DNA from: Acidobacteriota bacterium
GTDB lineage: Bacteria > Acidobacteriota > Terriglobia > Bryobacterales > Bryobacteraceae
Direction: 5' to 3'
Assembly (NCBI GenBank): GCA_023380575.1
Contig: JAMCRM010000009.1
Coordinates: 1 to 51,657, forward strand
DNA length: 51,657 nucleotides
Part shown: positions 7,429 to 15,223 of the stretch, in pieces
Numbering within the stretch: the first letter of the stretch is position 1
Layout: the number at the start of each line of letters is the position of its first letter
The notes under the pieces: generated by a model
The model's input: the letters and a program-made list of their open reading frames with translations, nothing else
Told to the model about the DNA's origin: nothing
The model's database searches: none
Made by a program: the position numbers and the translations under genes

Positions 7429-9180
7429 ATGAGAACACATTATTGCGGCAGGTTAACCAAAACAGACAGCGGCACCGCGGTCAGACTCTGCGGCTGGGTC
7501 CACCGGCGGCGTGACCACGGCGGCCTGATCTTCATCGATCTCCGGGACATCAGCGGCCTGGTGCAGATCGTGTTCGATCCGGAGCGGTCCGGAGACGTGC
7601 ACCAGACCGGGCATTCCCTGCGGCCGGAGGACGTGGTCGCGGTTGAAGGCACCGTGGCGCCGCGTTCGGAGGAAACGGTCAATCCCGACCTTCCCACGGG
7701 CGCGGTTGAGGTCAATGTCACTGGTGTGGAGATCCTCAACCGCTCCGAGACACCGCCCTTCAGCATCGACGAGCATATCGATGTCGATGAGGCGCTCAGG
7801 CTCAAATACCGCTACATCGACTTGCGCCGCGAAGAGATGCTGGGCAACCTGCTGCTGCGGCACCGGGTGGCCGGGACCGTGCGCCGCTACCTCGACGGCA
7901 ATGATTTTGTCGAGGTGGAGACCCCGGTGCTGACAAAGAGCACGCCGGAGGGGGCCCGCGATTTCCTGGTGCCGGCCCGCCTGCAGCCGCACAAGTTCTA
8001 CGCCCTGCCGCAGTCGCCGCAGCTGTTCAAGCAGTTACTGATGGTGTCGGGCATGGACCGCTACTATCAGTTCGCGCACGCGTTTCGCGATGAGGATCTG
8101 CGAGCCGACCGTCAGCCGGAGCATACCCAGGTCGACATGGAGATGTCGTTCATGACCGAAGCGGAGATCATGGGCCTGCTGGAGGAGCTGATGGCTGATC
8201 TCTTCGCCAGGGTGCTGGATACGCAGCTGGTGCGTCCCTTCCCGCGCATGACCTACGAAGAGGCAATCCTCCAATACGGCTCCGACAAGCCCGACATGCG
8301 CTTCGACCTGCCCATCGTTGATGTCTCCGGCACCTTTGCCGGCACGGAGTTCGCCGTCTTTGCCCGGGCGCTGGAGAACGGCGGCGTCATCAGGGCGCTC
8401 AGGGCTCCCGGGGGCGCGGCATTCTCCCGGCGGCAGGTCGACGAGCTGACTGACTTTGCCATCAGGGAAGGCGCCAGGGGCCTTGCCTATCTTTACCTGC
8501 GCGAGGGGATGCAGGTGACGTCGCCGATCGCCAAGTTCCTGGCGCCGGACGAGATCAGCGCGGTGATCGAGTCCACCGGCTCCGTCGAGGGCGACCTGAT
8601 CCTGTTCGTGGCCGACCTGCCGGTGGTGGCGGCGCCGGTGCTGGGGGCGCTGCGCACGCGGCTGGCCCGCGAGCTGAAGCTGGCCGGCGAGGGCTGGAGC
8701 TTTCTCTGGGTCACCGGCTTCCCCATGTTCAAACTGGATGAAAACAGCGGCCAGATCGTGGCGGAGCATCATCCCTTCACGCTGCCCACGGCCGAAACCC
8801 TTGGTTTTCTCGATGACGACCCGCTGAAGGTGCGCGGCAGCCTTTACGACCTGGTGCTGAACGGCGTCGAGATCGCCAGCGGCGGACTGCGGATCCATAT
8901 GCCGGATCTGCAGCGGCGCATCCTGCGCATCCTGGGGCATGAGGACCATCAGATGGAGGCGGATTTCGGTTTCCTGCTGGAGGCGCTGAAATACGGCGCT
9001 CCGCCGCACGGTGGTCTGGCCTTCGGGCTGGACCGTCTGGTGATGCTGATGGCAGGGCTGAACACCATCCGGGATGTGATCGCCTTTCCCAAGACGCAAA
9101 GCGGCGGCTGTCCGCTCACGGGAGCGCCCGCCGCGGTGAGCCCGGCGCAGCTGAAGGAGCTCAGGCTCCGCCAGGGTTAA
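7429..9180 (+). CDS. aspS: aspartyl-tRNA synthetase
   Basis: Charges tRNA-Asp (and possibly tRNA-Asn). The 583-residue bacterial-type enzyme has an N-terminal OB-fold anticodon-binding domain (VRLCGWVHRRRDHGGLIFIDLRD), class II catalytic motifs including FRDEDLRADRQPEHTQVD and GLAFGLDRLVML, and the inserted GAD domain (GGVIRALRAPGG) near residues 320-410. The frame is open far upstream, but the ATG at 7429 begins the canonical MRTHYCG N-terminus. Whether it is discriminating cannot be told here; no gatCAB genes are in the window. Confidence 0.96.
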   Translation: MRTHYCGRLTKTDSGTAVRLCGWVHRRRDHGGLIFIDLRDISGLVQIVFDPERSGDVHQTGHSLRPEDVVAVEGTVAPRSEETVNPDLPTGAVEVNVTGVEILNRSETPPFSIDEHIDVDEALRLKYRYIDLRREEMLGNLLLRHRVAGTVRRYLDGNDFVEVETPVLTKSTPEGARDFLVPARLQPHKFYALPQSPQLFKQLLMVSGMDRYYQFAHAFRDEDLRADRQPEHTQVDMEMSFMTEAEIMGLLEELMADLFARVLDTQLVRPFPRMTYEEAILQYGSDKPDMRFDLPIVDVSGTFAGTEFAVFARALENGGVIRALRAPGGAAFSRRQVDELTDFAIREGARGLAYLYLREGMQVTSPIAKFLAPDEISAVIESTGSVEGDLILFVADLPVVAAPVLGALRTRLARELKLAGEGWSFLWVTGFPMFKLDENSGQIVAEHHPFTLPTAETLGFLDDDPLKVRGSLYDLVLNGVEIASGGLRIHMPDLQRRILRILGHEDHQMEADFGFLLEALKYGAPPHGGLAFGLDRLVMLMAGLNTIRDVIAFPKTQSGGCPLTGAPAAVSPAQLKELRLRQG

Positions 9181-9563
9181 GGCGCGGCCGGCTGAAGGGG
9201 CTCGAGCTCCGTCAGAGCCGGGTTTCATCCCATTGGATGATTTGCGCACACAGACCGATACTGATATACAGGGTCGCAGCGGGATGACGTGAGCTCCGCC
9301 AAGGGGGCAATCTGGTGGCGCCGGGCCCCGGAGGGAAACAGGGTTTTTTCACCTGTTGCCGAAAAAGATTTCCGCGTGGTAATATTGTGTTGCTCGACCT
9401 TGTGCGTGATCTGTAACTTTATTGAGCCAACACATTGTATACGGGAGCTTTGTCTTCTCCCGCTATCTGAGGGTAGCTGGGGAGCGGGCACCCACCTGCT
9501 GGAGCAGGTTCAATAAACAAGCGGACACGGCAAGGTGGAGCTTTATTTTGAGGAAAGGCATAA
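9181..9563 (+). other. intergenic region with hairpins, no gene seen
   Basis: This 383-base gap has no convincing gene. It contains a possible promoter (separate entry) and two perfect hairpins in the leader of the next gene: CGGGAG (9442-9447) with CTCCCG (9457-9462), and ACCTGC (9494-9499) with GCAGGT (9504-9509) around a TGGA loop. Neither is followed by a T tract. The leader may be structured, but I recognise no known RNA family. Confidence 0.35.
9356..9385 (+). promoter_or_regulatory. candidate promoter for the lipoprotein gene
   Basis: TTGCCG at 9356-9361 and TAATAT at 9380-9385 are 18 bases apart. The predicted transcript would have a leader of about 170 bases before the ATG at 9564. 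Confidence 0.35.
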
Positions 9564-10076
9564 ATGAGCAGATTCCTTAGGATTTCAGCCACGATGCTGT
9601 TGCTAGCGGTCGTGGCTGTTGTATTTTCGGCCTGCGGCGGCAGCGACCAGCAAAGCGCGGCTCCGGCGGCGCCGAGCGCCACCAGCACCTCCAAGGCGGC
9701 AATCTCTACCAACAAGCCCGAGTCGCTGATCGGCACCGTGATCTCGCCCACCGATGAGTCTCCGAAAGACTTCCGTTCATCCCTGGCAAGCAACCGGCCC
9801 GTGGTAGTTCTCTTCTACATGACAGGTACGACCGATGACAACCAGGTCCGTTCCTCGATCCAGTCGCTGCAGAATCGCTACAAGGGTAACGTTGATTTTT
9901 ATGTTTATCTCTACACTGACGCCGAAGGCTACGGCGATCTTGCCTCGCTGCTTAAAGTCGATTCACCCCCCAGCGTCATCATGATCAACAAACACAGGCA
10001 GGTGCAGCGCGCCTGGTCCGGATTCGTGGATGAAAAATCGCTGGAGCAGGGAGTCAGTGAGATCATGCGGGGCTGA
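9564..10076 (+). CDS. thioredoxin-fold lipoprotein lacking CXXC
   Basis: A 170-residue lipoprotein. The signal peptide ends in lipobox FSAC with lipidated Cys24, followed by a Ser/Ala/Thr-rich linker to about residue 55. The remainder has the thioredoxin-fold pattern: a hydrophobic strand (PVVVLFYMTG), a helix, then VDFYVYLYTDAEGYGDLASLL, SPPSVIMINKHRQVQ with a cis-Pro-like SPPS, and a final helix. The position of the redox CXXC is TGTTDDNQ, and the lipid Cys is the only Cys, so it cannot act as a disulfide oxidoreductase. A structural or chaperone-like role outside the membrane is inferred. GAGGAAAGG before the ATG is a good ribosome binding site, and a strong terminator ends the gene. Confidence 0.75.
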   Translation: MSRFLRISATMLLLAVVAVVFSACGGSDQQSAAPAAPSATSTSKAAISTNKPESLIGTVISPTDESPKDFRSSLASNRPVVVLFYMTGTTDDNQVRSSIQSLQNRYKGNVDFYVYLYTDAEGYGDLASLLKVDSPPSVIMINKHRQVQRAWSGFVDEKSLEQGVSEIMRG

Positions 10077-10108
10077 ACCCGGCAGCGTCCGGATATCAGA
10101 AAGTCGCG

Positions 10109-10131
10109 GCGGCCTCCGGGCCGCTTTTTTT
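10109..10131 (+). terminator. intrinsic terminator after the lipoprotein gene
   Basis: GCGGCC (10109-10114), loop TCCG, GGCCGC (10119-10124), then seven T. A textbook rho-independent terminator 33 bases after the stop. Confidence 0.9.
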
Positions 10132-10230
10132 GTCAGCCGGGAATGCCTGCGGGCGGATTCACGGCGTTCGCATCCGTCGCGAGAACGTTCTTTCTCCCGG
10201 CGGGGCGCCTGCTATCATTGACAGGGCATC

Positions 10231-11808
10231 ATGAACCTTCTGGATGAACATTTTCACCATCCCCGCAACCGGGGGCTGATCGCGGCGGACGCTTCGGGTA
10301 GCGCCGGCGACGAAGGATGCGGCGCGCTGATTCGCATCCAGATCGCTTTTGAGGACCGAGTCATTGCCCGCGCAGCCTTTGAGGCTTCTGGTTCCAGAGC
10401 CGCCATTGCTGCCGGAAGCCTGCTCACCACCCTGGTGACCGGCAGGAGCTGGTGGGAGGCCGCGGCGCTGTCAGCGCCGGCGGTCGCCGGCGCGCTGGGC
10501 GGGGCAGAGACCTCCGGAGTGGCCGCGGCGCCACGAAGCGGCGGCCATGCGGCGGATACCGGGCGAGCCGCAGATGCCGGTGCCGCCCCCCGTTCCGCCA
10601 GCGGGCGGCTGATCGCCGCCGCGGCCGGGTTTGCGGTCGATGCGCTGCACGCGGCCCTGACCGATGCCGCTACCCGGGGCACGCTGCCGGGGATCGCCGC
10701 CGGTGCCGGTGACATCGTGCTGGTGGCGATGAGCGGCGGAGTGGACAGCTCGGCTGCCTGCCTGCTCGAACAGCGGGCCGGTGCCCGGGTGCTGGGGGTC
10801 ACCATGCGTCTCTGGAGCGCTCCTGGCGGCGCGGTGGAAACGGCCGCCAGCTGCTGCTCGCCGGCGGCGGAGCGGGACGCGCGCGCGGTGTGCCACCAGC
10901 TGGGGCTGCCGCATCTGACCGTGGACTGTTCGGTGCGGTTCCGTGAGGAGGTGGTGGAGGGCTTCGCCAGGGAATACCTCAGTGGCAGGACGCCCAATCC
11001 ATGCACGGCGTGCAACGGCAGCTTCCGCTTTCCCCTGCTGCTGGAGCTGGCGGCGCGGCTGGGCGCGGACAGCGTTGCCACCGGCCATTACGCGCGGGTC
11101 CGCCAGGCCGGCGCCGGTCCGGTGCTGGCGCGCGCCGCTGACGCCGTCAAGGATCAGAGCTACATGCTCTGGGGGCTCGATCCGGGAGCGCTGGCCCGGA
11201 TCCGCTTTCCGCTGGGCGAATACCGCAAGGAAGAGACGCGCGCGCTGGCGCGCTCAGCCGGGCTGGTGACCAGCGAGCAGCCCGAAAGCCAGGACATCTG
11301 CTTCATCCCCGGCGGCGACTACCGCATCTTCCTGCGGGATTTCATGAATCAGCACAAGCTGCCGCTTCCCGGCAGGGGCGAGATCGTCGATGCGAGCGGC
11401 CTCAGGATCGGTTTTCACCAGGGGTATCAGGACTATACTGTCGGCCAGCGCCGCGGCCTGGGCGGCGGCGCTCCGGAACCGCTGTACGTGCTTGGCACCA
11501 TCCCGGAGCGCAATGTCGTCGTGGCGGGCACGCACGCCGAGCTTGCTGTGCGCCTGGTGGAGATGGGCGGCGTCAACCGGTTTGTCCCGGTGGATGAGGG
11601 TGAGAGTCTGCTGGTGCAGCTGAGATATAACTCGCCGCCGGTGCCGGCACGTCTGGCAGTTGCCGGCGATACCTGGAAGCTGGAGCTCGAAGAGCCGGTG
11701 ATGGGAGTGGCGCCGGGGCAGTCAGCCGTGCTTTACCGCGGCGAGACAGTGGCCGCGGGCGGAGTGATCCGGTCGACTGATCGCGGCCTGCCGGTGGAAC
11801 CCGCCTAA
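10231..11808 (+). CDS. mnmA: degenerate IscU-like domain fused to tRNA 2-thiouridylase MnmA
   Basis: Residues 160-525 are MnmA, which thiolates U34 of tRNA-Lys, -Glu and -Gln. It has the ATP pyrophosphatase loop SGGVDSS (168-174), NPCTAC with catalytic-type Cys258, SQDICF with Cys357, and extra Cys at 208, 209 and 221. Residues 1-150 resemble the NifU/IscU scaffold, starting LLDEHFHHPRNRG, but only the first scaffold Cys (Cys30 in GCGA) remains. The usual GC before the AAI motif is SR, and the third Cys is absent. An Ala/Gly-rich linker spans about 90-125. The fusion suggests direct sulfur delivery to MnmA, but the lost Cys argue against a normal iron-sulfur scaffold. No cysteine desulfurase gene is nearby. 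The stop overlaps the convergent GGDEF gene. Confidence 0.88.
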   Translation: MNLLDEHFHHPRNRGLIAADASGSAGDEGCGALIRIQIAFEDRVIARAAFEASGSRAAIAAGSLLTTLVTGRSWWEAAALSAPAVAGALGGAETSGVAAAPRSGGHAADTGRAADAGAAPRSASGRLIAAAAGFAVDALHAALTDAATRGTLPGIAAGAGDIVLVAMSGGVDSSAACLLEQRAGARVLGVTMRLWSAPGGAVETAASCCSPAAERDARAVCHQLGLPHLTVDCSVRFREEVVEGFAREYLSGRTPNPCTACNGSFRFPLLLELAARLGADSVATGHYARVRQAGAGPVLARAADAVKDQSYMLWGLDPGALARIRFPLGEYRKEETRALARSAGLVTSEQPESQDICFIPGGDYRIFLRDFMNQHKLPLPGRGEIVDASGLRIGFHQGYQDYTVGQRRGLGGGAPEPLYVLGTIPERNVVVAGTHAELAVRLVEMGGVNRFVPVDEGESLLVQLRYNSPPVPARLAVAGDTWKLELEEPVMGVAPGQSAVLYRGETVAAGGVIRSTDRGLPVEPA

Positions 11809-13304
11809 TGGCCGCCGGTCAGCCAGGGCAGCACCTGGTTGCGGCCGTTTTCCTTGGCGCGGTACAGCGCCGCGTCTGCGCGCGCTACCAGCACATCGAC
11901 CTCTGAGATCGAACTTTCGTACGTCGCCACGCCGGCGCTGACGGTGATGCGCGTCGTCGGCCGCTGGCGCGAGTACCTGAACTCGTAGCTGATGATCGAG
12001 TCGCGGATGCGCTCGGCTACTTCCAGCGCTTCCTGCTCGCCGGTATCGGGCAGGATGATCAGGAATTCCTCACCGCCATAACGGGCGATCAGGTCCACCT
12101 CGCGCACCTCACGGCTCATCAGGCTGCCCACATCCGACAGCAGCTTGTCCCCCGCCACGTGGCCAAAGCTGTCGTTATACTGCTTGAAATGATCCAGGTC
12201 CAGCAGGATCAGGGAAAAAGGCCGGCCGGAGCGCTTGGCGCCGGCCATGTTGTTCTTCAGGCTGATGTTCATGAAATGGCGGTTGGCCAGACCGGTCAGC
12301 GGATCGTGCAGCGACAGCTTTTTGGTCTTCTGATAGAGATTGATCTTCTCGATCGCCACCGCCAGCTGGTTGCCGATCGCCATCAACAGCCGCAGCTTGC
12401 GCTCGTCCACGCCCTTGTTGGGCGGCAGGAAGAGGCAAAGCACGCCCACGGTGTTGCCGCCGGTGCTCAGCGGCACGATGGCATGCCCGTGCGGGATCAT
12501 GCCGGGGTAAGTGATGTCATGCCGCTTGTCCTTGGCGATATTCCCCGAGACCAGCTGCGTGCCGGTGCTGGCCACGAGCCCGCAGAGGCAGTCGCCGGTT
12601 TTCAGACTCTGGTGTGCCGCGCAGAAAGCCTCGTCGAGCCCGAGGTGGGCGGCGAGTGTCAGCCGCTCGTTTTCGACCAGAAATATAGCACCCTTGCGCT
12701 GCACGTCAAACAATCCCAGATGCGTGATCATCGCCAGCGCCTGGTCGAGCAGTTTGCCCAGCTCGATCTCTTTGCTGATTGCCGACGAGATGTCGAACAG
12801 GATGGCCAGGTCCTCTTTTGACTGTGCCAGTTCCTCGATGTCCCTGCGGGCCTGGGCCACGGCTTTGGCGTCGCGCTTTCCGGCCGTTCCTTTTGCCTGG
12901 GCATGGTGGCTGCTGAGGTCGCGGACGATCAGCAGCAGGAGCTCCTCACCGCGGAACTCGATGCGGCGGGAATTAACTTCGACTGGCAGCAGAGCGCCGT
13001 TTTTGCGCCGGTGGCTGCCTCTGGCGATGCCTGGCGCCAGGCCGGGCAGCAGCGTCGCGTCGGCCGGCGCCGGTTCGTCAGGAAGCCAGATATCGCTCAG
13101 GCTCATGCCGTGGAGCTCGCCGTCGCTGAATCCGGTCAGCTGCACAGCCGTAGGGTTGTGGTCCACGATCTTGCCGGTCTGCCCATGGACGACCAGGATG
13201 GCGTCGCCCGCATGCTCGAACAGCGTCTGGTACATCGCCTCGCTGTGCGGCGGATGCAGCGGCAGTTGACTGCTTTCGAAAACTTCATCAAAAGTGCCGG
13301 TCAT
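11805..13304 (-). CDS. PAS-GAF-GGDEF diguanylate cyclase
   Basis: A predicted cytoplasmic diguanylate cyclase of 499 residues making cyclic di-GMP. Order: PAS domain at about 20-135 (GKIVDHNPTAVQLTGFSDGEL), a linker helix, GAF domain at about 165-320, then GGDEF at 330-495. The active-site motif is GGEEF at 410-414, an active variant. An RXXD inhibitory site (REVD, 401-404) lies exactly five residues before it, so product feedback is expected. There is no transmembrane segment, so the PAS and GAF domains probably sense a soluble ligand or redox state. The stop codon overlaps that of mnmA on the other strand. An HD-GYP regulator at 33638 could degrade the product. Confidence 0.92.
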   Translation of the reverse strand: MTGTFDEVFESSQLPLHPPHSEAMYQTLFEHAGDAILVVHGQTGKIVDHNPTAVQLTGFSDGELHGMSLSDIWLPDEPAPADATLLPGLAPGIARGSHRRKNGALLPVEVNSRRIEFRGEELLLLIVRDLSSHHAQAKGTAGKRDAKAVAQARRDIEELAQSKEDLAILFDISSAISKEIELGKLLDQALAMITHLGLFDVQRKGAIFLVENERLTLAAHLGLDEAFCAAHQSLKTGDCLCGLVASTGTQLVSGNIAKDKRHDITYPGMIPHGHAIVPLSTGGNTVGVLCLFLPPNKGVDERKLRLLMAIGNQLAVAIEKINLYQKTKKLSLHDPLTGLANRHFMNISLKNNMAGAKRSGRPFSLILLDLDHFKQYNDSFGHVAGDKLLSDVGSLMSREVREVDLIARYGGEEFLIILPDTGEQEALEVAERIRDSIISYEFRYSRQRPTTRITVSAGVATYESSISEVDVLVARADAALYRAKENGRNQVLPWLTGGH

Positions 13305-13518
13305 GTTTCACATCTTACCTCAAACACTCAGGAATAGGGGAAGCCTGGCTGAATGGTCCGCGGCCTCTCGGGGTTTTTCCGCCCGCGAAGAGGGGGGGAT
13401 ACCCTGATTACGTAAAAAACCGTCAGCCGCTATATTGGACCTTCACCCCCGGAGGCAGGAACCGGAATAGGAGGGGAGGGACTCTTGAGACACGGCATCA
13501 CAAAGGATGTTTTAACTG

Positions 13519-13527
13519 TGTTAAGAT
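13519..13527 (+). promoter_or_regulatory. extended -10 promoter before the DUF948 gene
   Basis: TG (13519-13520), one base, then TAAGAT (13522-13527) form an extended -10 about 40 bases before the ATG at 13567. A second possible promoter, TTACGT with 17 bases to TATATT (13430-13435), lies further upstream in the 262-base gap. Confidence 0.4.
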
Positions 13528-13566
13528 ACACAGGCTACGCCGTCAAAACACGGGAGGAACATCCTC

Positions 13567-13932
13567 ATGGACTGGACAGCGGTTCTGGAAGCGGCGCTGA
13601 GCTTTTTTCTCGTGATCACTGCTCTTGCGCTGGCTTTTGTCTTGATGAAGGTCGGGGGGACATTTGGCAGGCTCAACACGTTTCTCGGTAGGCTGGACGA
13701 GGAAGTCATCCCGCTGCTCTCTCAGCTGCAGGTGACCATGGATGAGGTCAACAGCCAGCTGAAGAAAGCTGACGACATGATGGGCACCCTGGTTGAGGTA
13801 ACCGACCGGGTGGAGACGACCAGCAAGGCGGTACAGCTGGCGATCACGGCGCCGGTGAAAAAGGTCGCCGGGCTGTCCGCGGGTGTCTCCGGCGCGGTGT
13901 CGTCGCTCTGGTCCGGACGGAGGGGATTGTGA
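13567..13932 (+). CDS. DUF948 (YtxG-like) membrane-anchored protein
   Basis: A 121-residue protein with one N-terminal membrane helix (about 6-28) and a long amphipathic, mostly helical region typical of DUF948 proteins such as Bacillus YtxG. The function of the family is unknown; in Bacillus its operon belongs to the general stress response. GGGAGGAA lies nine bases before the ATG. The stop overlaps the next start as TGATG, so translation is coupled to the YtxH-like gene. The sigma factor gene downstream, of the SigB/F type, fits the stress connection. Confidence 0.8.
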   Translation: MDWTAVLEAALSFFLVITALALAFVLMKVGGTFGRLNTFLGRLDEEVIPLLSQLQVTMDEVNSQLKKADDMMGTLVEVTDRVETTSKAVQLAITAPVKKVAGLSAGVSGAVSSLWSGRRGL

Positions 13933-14213
13933 TGGGGCGGTTTATGTCCGGGCTTGGCATGACGGTCGGGGTCGCGGCGATCGCGGTCGTGGCTTATGCC
14001 CAGAAGCGCAGCGCCGAGACCGGCAAGGACATCATGACGGTACTGTCCAATCTGCCCGATGAACTGAAGCGGTCACAGGCAGAATGGCAGAAAAAGCTGG
14101 AAGTGGCGGTCGATGCCGGCAAGAAGGCCGCCGCCGAGAAGGAAGCCGAGATCGAGCGTGAACTGGAGCATGAAACTGAGCCGCAGAAGCCTCCAGTTGA
14201 CTACATTGTATGA
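13932..14213 (+). CDS. YtxH-like small membrane protein
   Basis: A 93-residue protein with one N-terminal hydrophobic segment (about 6-22) followed by a charged, Ala/Glu/Lys-rich helical tail. This resembles the YtxH family in layout, though sequence similarity is weak. The ATG at 13932 overlaps the stop of the DUF948 gene; a GTG at 13929 is an alternative. Pairing of a YtxG-like and a YtxH-like gene mirrors the Bacillus ytxGH stress operon. Function unknown. Confidence 0.65.
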   Translation: MGRFMSGLGMTVGVAAIAVVAYAQKRSAETGKDIMTVLSNLPDELKRSQAEWQKKLEVAVDAGKKAAAEKEAEIERELEHETEPQKPPVDYIV

Positions 14214-14226
14214 ATTTGTTTGTCTG

Positions 14227-14251
14227 GTTTAGCTTGAGAAAAGACGGGTAA
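14227..14251 (+). promoter_or_regulatory. SigB/SigF-type promoter upstream of sigF
   Basis: GTTTAG at 14227-14232, 13 bases, then GGGTAA at 14246-14251. This matches the GTTTaa-N12-15-GGGTAt pattern recognised by SigB/SigF sigma factors. It suggests that the sigma factor encoded at 14411 activates its own gene. The same pattern occurs at 34721-34746. Confidence 0.6.
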
Positions 14252-14389
14252 GTTCAAATTCCCCCGTCTTTGGCACGGCGGGGTTGCCTGAGGCTCCTTC
14301 CGGAACAAGAACGGGGTCGGCAGGCACGCAGCCACTGGGGGTAACCACTATCGAAAATGGAAGCCAAGTCCTTTTCCTGGAGGAAAAGG
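14240..14389 (+). other. hairpins in the sigF leader
   Basis: AAAGACGGG (14240-14248) pairs perfectly with CCCGTCTTT (14263-14271); this hairpin overlaps the -10 element and could also end transcription from the upstream genes, although no long T tract follows. CCTTTTCC (14370-14377) pairs with GGAAAAGG (14382-14389) around TGGA, about ten bases before the GGAGG of sigF. The leader from the predicted start (about 14257) is thus around 150 bases and structured. Confidence 0.4.
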
Positions 14390-14410
14390 CAGATTCGATG
14401 GAGGTTTCAG

Positions 14411-15214
14411 ATGAACGCAGTCACTTGCACCGCCAATCCGGTAACAGCAGGCGTCAGCCACAAACGCCTGGAAGAAAAAAGACTCCTGCGCGCATATCAT
14501 GAATTGGGGGACAGCCGGGCGCGCGATGAGCTGATCGTACGTTACCTGCCGCTCGTATACGGCGTTTCGAGGCGCTACTGCCAGCGCGGCGAACAGCTTG
14601 AAGATCTGGTGCAGGTTGGCTGTATAGGACTGATCAAGGCCATCGACCGTTTCGACTCCGCCCGCGGTGTGGCCCTCTCTACTTATGCGACTCCCAATAT
14701 CATCGGCGAGATCAAGCGCTATTTCCGCGACAAGGGCTGGGCGGTAAAGGTGCCCCGGGGCCTGCTGGAGCTGAACATGCGCCTGGAGCAGGTATCGGGT
14801 TCACTGGCGGGCATCAATCACCACGCCCCCACGGTCCATGAGCTCGCCGACGCTGTCGATGCCAGCGCCGAGGACGTGATGGAAGCGATCGAGGCCGGCC
14901 GCTCGCGCAGTTCGCTGTCGCTCGACCACCGCATAGGCGGCGACGAAGAGGACGAACGTTCGCCCATGGAATCGATTGGCGAGTATGAGGCGGGGTTTGA
15001 CGTGGCCGAGCGGCGTATCATCCTGGAGCCCGGCATGGAGCGGCTGAGCGCCCGGGAACGCAGCATCCTGCACCAGAGATTCTTCCAAGGCTTGACTCAG
15101 TCGCAGATAGCAGCGAACATAGGCGTATCACAGATGCACGTGTCCCGCCTGATCCGGAGAGCGCTGGCTAAAGTGCGCGCGGAGATAGAGCTGCGGGAGG
15201 GAAAGGAGAGTTGA
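14411..15214 (+). CDS. sigF: RNA polymerase sigma factor, SigB/SigF/SigG subfamily
   Basis: A group 3 sigma-70 factor of 267 residues. Region 2 is visible from LPLVYGVSRRYCQRGEQLEDLVQVGCIGLIKAIDRFD-like sequence (quoted in parts: EDLVQVGCIGLIKAIDRFD), through LSTYATPNIIGEIKRYFRDK, region 3 follows, and region 4 ends with the helix-turn-helix LTQSQIAANIGVSQMHVSRL. No anti-sigma or anti-anti-sigma gene is adjacent. The frame is open upstream, but ATG 14411 follows GGAGG with six bases of spacing and gives a normal N-terminus. A matching promoter at 14227 suggests autoregulation. The symbol is by subfamily only; SigB would be equally apt. alaS begins ten bases after the stop. Confidence 0.88.
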   Translation: MNAVTCTANPVTAGVSHKRLEEKRLLRAYHELGDSRARDELIVRYLPLVYGVSRRYCQRGEQLEDLVQVGCIGLIKAIDRFDSARGVALSTYATPNIIGEIKRYFRDKGWAVKVPRGLLELNMRLEQVSGSLAGINHHAPTVHELADAVDASAEDVMEAIEAGRSRSSLSLDHRIGGDEEDERSPMESIGEYEAGFDVAERRIILEPGMERLSARERSILHQRFFQGLTQSQIAANIGVSQMHVSRLIRRALAKVRAEIELREGKES

Positions 15215-15223
15215 CACCGGTAG

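Noticed and set aside
9181..9560. Possible T-box or other known riboswitch in the gap after aspS
   Set aside because: There is no T-box sequence, no T-rich terminator, and the next gene is a lipoprotein; only simple hairpins are seen.
13400..13425. TACCC...AAAC on the plus strand, a possible SigB/F promoter for the GGDEF gene
   Set aside because: Spacing of 12 between the core elements is too short compared with 15-16 in the two accepted sites.
14272..14345. Resemblance of the sigF leader to cobalamin or c-di-GMP riboswitches
   Set aside because: Only short GC-rich words match; the conserved cores of both classes are missing.
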